DNA from: Tetraselmis striata | Lineage: Eukaryota > Chlorophyta > Chlorodendrophyceae > Chlorodendrales > Chlorodendraceae | Length of the DNA stretch: 64,000 nucleotides | Reading direction: 5' to 3' | Assembly (NCBI GenBank): GCA_006384855.1 | Contig: VCJN01002157.1 | Span: forward strand, 1 to 64,000 | Shown: piece after piece, positions 57,025 through 64,000 of the stretch | Layout of the letters: the number at the start of each line of letters is the position of its first letter | Numbering within the stretch: the first letter of the stretch is position 1 | Position numbers and translations under genes: made by a program | The notes under the pieces: model-generated | What the model was told of the DNA's origin: nothing | Seen by the model: only the letters and a program-made list of their open reading frames with translations | The model's database searches: none

Positions 57025-59331
57025 ACAAAATAACTGCCACGAGCCGGCCTAAGCGTGTGGGCAGCAGACTATGACGCAGAAGAGACAGCAACCGACACGA
57101 TCATCCGGCCCCGCGCAAGCACCATGCTTGAGCTACTGAATAGAGCTCCGCGAGGTATGGAATGCCCGCCGAAGCCCCGACAATGTCCGGCTATAACGGT
57201 TTGACGTGGAGGCCGTGCGATTGGTGCAAGACGTATGTATGGGCGCGATCCTCTCTCTCCCCTACGGCCCTTCTACCCCTTGCCGAGCTGTGATCCACGT
57301 TGTGGTTGAGCACCCAAACGACGGCACTGTCCCTCTTGCCGAGCCGCGGGCCGTCGTCCTTCAGACAAACCTTGTTCTTGCGAAATAGTTCTTCCTGGAA
57401 GCGTTGACTGCTCGTGCGACATGTACGGGACCCTCAGTTAGCGCGTCAACGGGCCGTCCGAGATCGTGCAAGCCGTATGGATGGGGAGGGGTCCTCGTCG
57501 GCTTCGGCCATAGCTGCGTCTTGGGGGGTTGTCACGGCGGATGGGGCGTTGGCCACGGGCTAGTGCGCTTGTAGTTCCGGGGGCTCTTGTTGCTACTGGG
57601 CCAGGCCACAACAAGAGCCCCCAAGGTTCGTTGGCTGGTCAATGATTGTAAATGTTGCCGGTTGGCGCTCCCCACCGCATGCTCCCGTGGCTGCGTGCGC
57701 GTGTTCGCCGTGCTGGCGGCCACAAGCTTAGATTCCATAGTCCTGCGCCACTGATTTGCGTTGTCACTCTCGAGTGTGCCCCCGATTGTGTCGGGGTTGG
57801 TGCATGATGTGGTATGGCGGCGTGCTAGACGCACTGTGCTCTGCGCTGGATTTTTCTTTGGTCCTCTTGCGGTCCACACCTTGGTTGTTGGGTGTTGGGT
57901 GCTGTGGTGGTGTCTAGGGATACTGAGGCGTGTGCGAGATAATTGGGGCCAACAGATAATATGTGCTTGTACTTGTTGCTGAACATGTTTATGCTGAGGC
58001 TACAGTGACGATGTCCATGCTTGGGGTTGATGTTGTTTCAGGGGTGATATGGCGTCCCGACTCGGGCTCTTTGAGTTGCGGCATGCTGATTAGTGGGGCA
58101 GCTGGAGCGGATGTGTCCAAATTCCCCGCATTATTTGCAGCACTTTGTAGTGGTCTCGGTTTTGGGGTTTATGGGCTAGCGGAGCCCGGGCGGTTGGTTT
58201 TCTCCGTTGTTGGCCATCCTCGCGAACGACTTCCGGTGTCAAAGCATAAAAAACGTTTGCTGACAGTTTTTGAATATCTTATCCATGAAACACGGGTGTA
58301 GTGCCGGCGGTAAAGGCGCCATCATGACCAGCTGGCGGCCGCGTGTCGTCACTCAGGTTTCGCGACAGCACGGAGATAAGCGCACACCGCCTCGAATGTT
58401 GTCATCATGGTTTTAGCTGCCACTGCACCCTTCGGGTGTTTTAATTCGTCGTAGGCGTAAGTCTGAAGTTGGGAAACATTTCCGATGAGGATGAGAATAT
58501 TGTAAATCCTGCGGCACCGCAGGATTTTCAGGACCCATATTCTGCGGCACGCGGACACGCGGGTGTGTCCACCGCATTGAAGTTGGATATTGTTGTCGGC
58601 ACCGGAACGCGCGCGACTGCACGCGCGGTTGCAGACCCACGCCCGCACGCCCGCGCCGCCATGTCGCCGCCCGTCGCCCGCTGCCATTGCCATTACCGCT
58701 GCCATCCCCACAGACTACGCAGCGCTTCCACGCTGCTCGTAGCGGAACCGAAACTACCTGCCTACACGTTTCGGCCGTTGAAGCTGCTGCCGTTGTGGTG
58801 ACGACGTCGCGCTCGCCACCGTGATAGTCGCTGCCGCCAGGGGTAACAACATGACCGCCGCTACGTCTTGCCTCTTTGGCCGGCGCGCCCTCGGACGCTG
58901 GGTCTTGGAGCTCCGCGTCAAGCTCGTCAGTTGCATCCAGCAGACTGGCGAAGCTCTGGCGAGGAGCAGGTGGGTTGGGCAGCGAGGCGTGCTCCATGGC
59001 GGCGGCGACTTTTCAAATAATCCGACCGGAGCGGCTGGGCGGTAGACGGCTGGTCAACGCGCGCGGCGCGCCCTATGACCGCGGGGTTGGGGCGCGATGT
59101 CAACAATACGCACCGCAACAACCGCGTCTCGGCCGACTCCGCCGCCGAGTGCGGGAGAGACTGCGAGAGAGGCGCGAGGGGTAGCATGGTTGGGGAAATG
59201 GGGAGCCGAAGCCGAACTGGTGGGGTTGGCGAGATCACATGCAATGATGGTCCCCAAATCCTTATCCTGAGGCCGCCGCGCTCCGTATCCGCCGCATCTC
59301 GAGATTTGGGGCTTTCAGAGCGAGTTTTGGG
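57025..59331. other. Between two DIRS-like elements: possible gag remnant and a perfect hairpin
   Basis: Minus-strand frames at 58997-58413 and 58711-58349 are partly protein-like (RQSFASLLDATDELDAELQD; then YAYDELKHPKGAVAAKTMMT and FEAVCAYLRA). They could be the two ends of another broken gag-like gene. A plus-strand frame at 57963-58301 (112 codons) has no recognisable family. A perfect hairpin (AAATCCTGCGG-CA-CCGCAGGATTT) lies at 58504-58527. Confidence 0.35.
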
Positions 59332-60338
59332 ATTTCAAAGTTGAGTCTGGTTTTGCCAAAAAGGTCGCGCAGGCTGTTTTACACGGTCAAGAGCCGAAAT
59401 TGGCAAGATGGTTTAGCGAAAGCGTGGAGGGAAAACGGAGTCAGGGGGGGCGCTGCGTGGAACGCAGCGAAAACTGGAAGATGGCAGGCTCAGCTGTTCT
59501 GGCTGCTTTTATGTCTACTCGTGCTGCACCCAACAAGGGCGCAACAACAGTTACTAGTCCCGTACCATTGAGCAGCACTTGTAGCTAAAAGCGGTTAGGT
59601 CAAGGATGGAAACCCCATAAACTAGTTTAATCATTTCAAAGTTTAGTCTGGTTTTGCCAGTCTTGAGCGAAAGTAGAGAGCGGTGGATTGACGGAGAAGG
59701 GGTAGCGCCAGAGTCATGAAGGAGGCACTGGGAAGGCCACCGTTCGGAGTCCTTTTTGACTGGAAGTGGCGAGGGGGCTATGTGTCCAAAGAAGACCACG
59801 CGCCAGGAGAAGGAAGAACGTTGGGTCGATGTAGTCCCGAAAGACTCAGAGTTATGGACCAACGCCTTGGGTACGGATGTGGGACATTGCGCTCCGATGG
59901 CGTTTGCTGCATAGCTGCGCCCTTGCGTAGTACTTGTGAATCCAGGAAGTGCCACAGTCCAATTTCGAAGCTTGTCTAGAGACTTTACTCTTGCCATTGT
60001 CTTGTATTACAATCCATGTGGTTGCTGCATGGTAGCTTTGATCATACAGAAAATAGCAATGGCAATGTTATGTATGGTTTCAAACATTTCTATTACAGAC
60101 TGTACTATAATTACTGAACAGCGCCCACTACGTTACTTGTAATACAGTACCAAGTTATTCCTGACAATAATCTTACCAGTAAATCGGTGATCATCATGTT
60201 GCCCCATCCATGAACCCCCGGGGGCAAGACGTCGCACTTAGATTTTTTGTGGCGCGTGTCTTGTCCCCTGAAAACAATGGTTTTGAGGCCGAACATTGCT
60301 TAACACCGCAACCATGAAACTTTTGACGAACCTAACAT

Positions 60339-61730
60339 TTATTTTGAACCAATGGCAGCAGGAGGGGCAGCGTTGACTAGGTTGACTGCTGTAGACAACC
60401 AGTCTGACATCGTAGCCGCAGTCCAAGGTTTTGACTGCTCAGCCACATTGACAGCCCAGAAGTTGGAGGCAGCCAAGCCAACAGTAACCAGGGGGACAGA
60501 CTGGACGTTGTCGATGAAGTGGTGCAAGAGACGTGCCACTCGAGGGTGCTCGGACACTGGAAGGAGAAGTACGCGCAGGTCGTCGGGTCCCCTCCGGCCA
60601 GCGCGACCCTTCTCGCGGTAGATCTGCAAGGTGATGTTGTAGGTGTCGACATGCACATCTTGCACTCGACAGGAGACGCTTGTAAGGCCCCTGGCAAAGA
60701 ACAGGAAGTTGACAACCGAGGCCAAGAGGGCTCGGTAGTCGAGGTGGGACTCTGGGTAAGGAGCAGACACAATTAGCTCGGCCTTTGAGACGAAGCGGTA
60801 AGCTACATCCGCAGGCAGAGGGACACGCAAAGGGGCAGCGTCCAGTCGGCGCTGACGCAACATTAACCCACGTCTTGCTGAAGTGAGGTGTAGGCTGTCC
60901 TTGGCGATCGGGACGAGGTTGTGCAGCTCGAAGAAGGTGTTGATGGCAAACAGGTAGGGCTGCAGCGATTTAGCTGCGATGTGCCCTCGCTCCCCGATCC
61001 AGGCAACGTACCGAACAGCAGTAGCAGTAGTCGCTTCCAGCGGGCTGATGTTCTCGGAGTCGTGGCAGAACTCAGCGAACAGAGACAACCTGCCGGCGTA
61101 GCTCTTGAGGGTCTGAGCGCTGAGGGAGCTGGAGAGCAAGTCGAGCGTCCGCTGGCCTAGCTCGTCTGAGCCGAACGCGTCCTGCAGTCGAGATCGCAGT
61201 GACGCAGCCCATGGAGCGATAGCTGCGGGCTCGTCAATTACGTAAGTGCGTCGTTTTACTGACAGAGTTCCACCGGCACGGCTATTGTTCGCAAAGTACT
61301 CGGCAGCAACGGTTAGGTTCCCGGCGGTTGGCCGGTAGTTGCTGGACGGGTTTGAAGTAGCTCTAGTACGGGTTTGCGGGGCTAGGTTCAAGTAAGAGGG
61401 CCGCCCCGCGCGCCCTTCGCGCTCGTAGCGCCTGTCACGTGCGTAACGTACACGCGCGAAACTTGGTCGTTGCGAACCGGTTGTAACACGTAGTGTAACA
61501 ACCGACGAACGCAGAGATGGGGTTGTAAGAAAGGCGGATGGTTGAGCCGCCATGTGCAGGCGTGCGGATGGTTGAGCCGCACTCGGCTGTAGCTGTAAGA
61601 AGCGCCGCACCGAGGAAGGTCTAAATGAAGTCCGTAAGGTGGGGGGGTCAGGTCCTGACACAGGGCGCTCATCCCGCCGTTGAGCTGCAAGGGTGCGTCT
61701 TGCGGCGGTCACCGAAAGGTGGCCTCGCAA
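60339..61730 (-). CDS. DIRS-type tyrosine recombinase, apparently lacking the catalytic C-terminus
   Basis: 463 codons. The first ~200 residues are basic and low-complexity. The SAM-like core-binding part is LKSYAGRLSLFAEFCHDSEN, VRYVAWIGERGHIAAKSLQP, YLFAINTFFELHNL. The catalytic domain begins PLRVPLPADVAYRFVSKAEL, VNFLFFARGLTSVSCRVQDV (box I Arg) and runs to MSDWLSTAVNLV and a TAA at 60339. Homologues continue with an HSLRKGA box and a Tyr, as preserved at 48.4-48.55 kb. I do not find either in any frame of the next 200 bases, so the protein is probably inactive. A splice or a lost segment cannot be excluded. Confidence 0.85.
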   Translation of the reverse strand: MRGHLSVTAARRTLAAQRRDERPVSGPDPPTLRTSFRPSSVRRFLQLQPSAAQPSARLHMAAQPSAFLTTPSLRSSVVTLRVTTGSQRPSFARVRYARDRRYEREGRAGRPSYLNLAPQTRTRATSNPSSNYRPTAGNLTVAAEYFANNSRAGGTLSVKRRTYVIDEPAAIAPWAASLRSRLQDAFGSDELGQRTLDLLSSSLSAQTLKSYAGRLSLFAEFCHDSENISPLEATTATAVRYVAWIGERGHIAAKSLQPYLFAINTFFELHNLVPIAKDSLHLTSARRGLMLRQRRLDAAPLRVPLPADVAYRFVSKAELIVSAPYPESHLDYRALLASVVNFLFFARGLTSVSCRVQDVHVDTYNITLQIYREKGRAGRRGPDDLRVLLLPVSEHPRVARLLHHFIDNVQSVPLVTVGLAASNFWAVNVAEQSKPWTAATMSDWLSTAVNLVNAAPPAAIGSK

Positions 61731-61766
61731 GGCTCCTGCAGCTCCGACGAGCGGCGCCCCACACCG

Positions 61767-62646
61767 TCACTCGTGCTCACCTTCGCGGCCACGTCCACGT
61801 CCGCCGCCACGTCCTCGCCCACGCCCGCGACCTGCAGCTGCAGCCGCTACTCGAGAAGTAGCGGTCGCCTTGGCGCTGCTGGCAACGGTCGCCTCGAAGA
61901 CACGACGCTCGTAGTCCCTCATGAGGTCCCCAAAAATCGCAGAACCCAGATGCTCCGAAGCAGGCTGAAAATGCTGAGCTCGCAGCACGTCCAGAACACC
62001 TTGCTTGGTCACCGTGCACACGCTTGATCTCATTCAGCCTCCGCAGGAAGGCTAGACGAAAACGAAACGCCTTGTCGATGGCCTCGGCGTGATTCCGAGC
62101 TCTCGCGAGGTAGGGGGTGAAGTCCTGGTTAGTGGCGGGGACGTAAGGTAGCAGCTCGTCGAGCGCCACGAAAAGGGCGGCCATGTGGGCCCCGAAACAC
62201 GACATCCACAAGTACTCCTCCTGGGCCGGCAGACGCCGGTCATCCTGCTTGAGGTACTCGTTCGTTAGGTCGGTGCTCAAAGGGAAAAGTCCAGGCACTC
62301 GGCTGACCGGTCGAACGGCCTCGTAACCAGACTCTGCTCTCTGCAATAGCTCTGGCACCGCGAGGTAATCATCCTCGGCACTCACGGATTTTGCTCCGAC
62401 ACGGCCGCTCTGGGCTAGCTCTAGCAAGTCGGGGCGCTCTGCGGCTCCCCCGCTGCCTGTCGGCTGTCCCGCGAAGCGCTGCCCTGAGCCGGAGCCATGT
62501 GCCCCTTCTCCATCAACAACGCGATCACGAGCCGTCAATTGTGCCACAGCTGTAGCCAGCTCTCGCAGTAATGAAGACTGGGCCCTCATATCTGCATTCA
62601 GCGACTCCAACGTCGGCTCAGCGACGGGTTCTTCTCCATCTGGCAT
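61767..62646 (-). pseudogene. DIRS-type gag protein with one frame slip
   Basis: The ATG at 62646 starts an acidic head with a helix (LESLNADMRAQSSLLRELAT). Later: FPLSTDLTNEYLKQDDRRLP, EEYLWMSCFGAHMAALFVAL, YLARARNHAEAIDKAFRFRL, AFLRRLNEIKRVHG. Near 62015 the frame slips; the continuation in the next frame reads VLDVLRAQHFQPASEHLGSA, FGDLMRDYERRVFEA and an RG-rich tail (GRGRGRGRGGGRGRG), as expected for an RNA-binding gag C-terminus, ending at 61767. The recombinase starts 37 bp downstream. Confidence 0.8.
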
Positions 62647-62940
62647 GGTAACGCACGGACGTACGGACGAGAATATCACACTCGAGTGGCGAGCCGGGTG
62701 TGGTCTTGAACAACCTGGGGTGACCTTGCTCGCAACGGGTTACGAGACAGTTTTTACATCGCTGCGTGGAACGCAGCGAAAACTGGAAGATGACAGGCTC
62801 AGCTGTTCTGGCTGCTTTTATGTCTACTCGTGCTGCACCCAACAAGGGCGCAACAACAGTTACTAGTTCCCGTACCACTGAGCAGCACTTGTAGCTAAAA
62901 AGCGGTTAGGTCAAGGATGGAAACCCCATAAACTAGTTTA

Positions 62941-63527
62941 GATCAGTATGACCCCACCCGTAGTACTACCGCCGCGCGCCCCGGTTTTGCCGGGTCGTAT
63001 GCTGCGTCTAGGCGGCGGTGAACTGAGAGGACAGGGGGCGAGGATCAGCGTCTAGGGAACCGGAGTAGGCGCGGGCCCGCCGTTCTCGGCCGACCGCCGT
63101 TGGTGCCGCTAAGCGCGAGTGGAACTAATATACTTTGATATAAATCGAGCAATATTTAAGGTACCGGAATAATGTACTTTGGATATGACCGTTACGCTGC
63201 AGACACCGCATAGCGGTGTGTGGAAAAACGAATACTCGCCGAAACACTTCCGCTGACAATCCCGGCACTTAAAGCGATGGGTATCTTTGCGGTGCCGGCT
63301 CCGAAGTGACACTTCTCGAGATCGGGAGGGCACCCTCACATGACGGGCCGAGGGCGCGACATGGCCGGATTTCTGAGTTCGGGCTTTGGTTTATGTTGAT
63401 ATATCACCTTCAATTCATTTTCGGCGGTAACCGTAGTCGCAAATATTCGTACGGGTACTAAAATGCCCGTAGGAACCGCAAATTTGGCATGTTTACGGTT
63501 GCGGCCGGCACCGTGAAATGTGACATC
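62941..63527. other. No gene seen
   Basis: Flank of DIRS-like element 2. A 76-codon minus-strand frame (63339-63109) has a cysteine pair pattern (FKCRDCQRKCFG) resembling a small zinc knuckle, but it is too short to call. Confidence 0.35.
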
Positions 63528-63890
63528 CTAGTATCCGCCGTTTTCCTCGTCGCCCTCGCCCTCGTCCTTTTCATCCACTTCGTCCTCGTTGCCGCCGTTC
63601 TCGTCCTCATCCTCATCCTCATCCTCCTCATCGCTGTCCTCGGTGCTCTCGTTGTTACCCCGCACGGCGCGGTCAGCCAACCCAACTCCAGGCCCAACTT
63701 GCTCTTCGTTCTCCTCGTCCGCCCAGAAGTCGTCGTCATCCATGCCCGTAGCGCCTGGAAGCGGGGCTTGCGGCCGCGGCGGCGCGGGCGGGGGGGGGGG
63801 GGGGGTTGGTGGCCATCGCGAGCAGTCGCTTGGGAGTGTTGTAGCCTGATGAGCACCCAACACGGCACGTTTTGGGCGGGCGACTCGCAA
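63528..63890 (-). CDS. Short ORF with a strongly acidic tail
   Basis: 120 codons. The N-terminal third contains a proline run that is simply the translated poly-G tract at 63791-63806. The second half starts MDDDDFWADEENEEQV and ends with long Asp/Glu runs (STEDSDEEDEDEDEDENG, then EGEGDEENGGY). Such tails close some transposase and chromatin proteins; a 5' exon would be needed beyond the poly-G tract. No domain is identifiable. Confidence 0.4.
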   Translation of the reverse strand: MRVARPKRAVLGAHQATTLPSDCSRWPPTPPPPPPAPPRPQAPLPGATGMDDDDFWADEENEEQVGPGVGLADRAVRGNNESTEDSDEEDEDEDEDENGGNEDEVDEKDEGEGDEENGGY

Positions 63891-64000
63891 ATGAGCCAGG
63901 TCAATGACGTTTGACCGCGCCCCTCAGTCCTGTGAGTTCAAACGTTCAAACGGGCCCAGCATCAGCACGCCCTGGCGCCCGGGCTGGTGCCGGGCCGAGC

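Larger units (their letters stand above)
59332..62940 (-). mobile_element. DIRS-like retroelement 2 with split direct repeats; gag and recombinase, no RT
   Basis: B repeats at 59332-59357 and 59633-59658 (ATTTCAAAGTTKAGTCTGG) flank A at 59451-59630. The single outer A is at 62760-62940. Both A copies hold a GCTGCG-TGGAA-CGCAGC hairpin and end AACCCCATAAACTAGTTTA, the same end motif as element 1. On the minus strand the contents are gag (62646-61767) then tyrosine recombinase (61730-60339). The interval 60338-59660 where more coding sequence could lie has no RT or RNase H. Confidence 0.88.

Noticed and set aside
60111..60296. Possible degenerate recombinase box II after the 60339 stop (TRHKKSKCDVL ... 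HGWGN)
   Set aside because: Spacing and residues do not match the HSLRKGA ... GGWA ... Y arrangement preserved at 48.4 kb; the resemblance is too weak.
1..64000. CRISPR arrays, bacterial operons or ribosome-binding sites
   Set aside because: The regular repeats have no unique spacers, and genes are spliced with GT-AG introns, so prokaryotic features are not expected or seen.

Overview
The window looks like nuclear DNA of a GC-rich, intron-rich photosynthetic eukaryote, most likely a green alga. I infer this from three points. One gene is a RETICULATA-related plastid membrane protein with a transit-peptide-like N-terminus. Another is a PHT4/ANTR-type (SLC17) anion transporter. Both are cut by short GT-AG introns, many with GTGCG donors. 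The retroelements are DIRS-like with split direct repeats, a type known from volvocine algae (kangaroo in Volvox, TOC3 in Chlamydomonas). No species can be named from sequence alone.

Layout. 0-1.6 kb is a 30-bp GC-rich minisatellite that abuts the 3' end of a broken transposon-type gene carrying BED zinc-finger and Tudor-like segments (1.6-3.1 kb, minus). 4.55-7.55 kb is a DIRS-like retroelement carrying reverse transcriptase/RNase H but no recognisable gag or recombinase. 7.67-8.2 kb is a tRNA-derived SINE with a second tRNA-like head. 8.66-10.6 kb is a tandem pair of ~0.9-kb units, each bounded by 22-bp inverted repeats. 11.27-23.03 kb is an 18-exon plus-strand gene whose reconstructed phases agree throughout (926 residues); it has a DUF3431-like region and otherwise unknown domains. 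23-34.9 kb has no convincing host gene: it holds a 5.7-kb segment with inverted ends, a pair of ~300-bp repeats, and a ~68-bp minisatellite bracketed by ~223-bp direct repeats. 34.98-39.48 kb is the 11-exon anion transporter (603 residues) and 41.2-43.1 kb the 3-exon RETICULATA-related gene (436 residues). 44.7-63 kb is a retroelement graveyard: a gag-like remnant, two SINEs, a LINE fragment in a foldback, a composite 9-kb DIRS-like block (recombinase, RT/RNase H, two gags, a SINE and a hAT fragment), and a DIRS-like element with gag and recombinase but no RT.

How things fit. The three host genes are all on the plus strand and all end in TGA. The mobile genes are nearly all on the minus strand and mostly broken; their in-frame stops are only TAG or TAA. 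All three DIRS-like units share the same terminal plan (B-A-B at one end, A at the other) but carry different gene subsets. Pure G or C runs of 15-40 bases recur in introns and intergenic DNA and are a signature of this genome.
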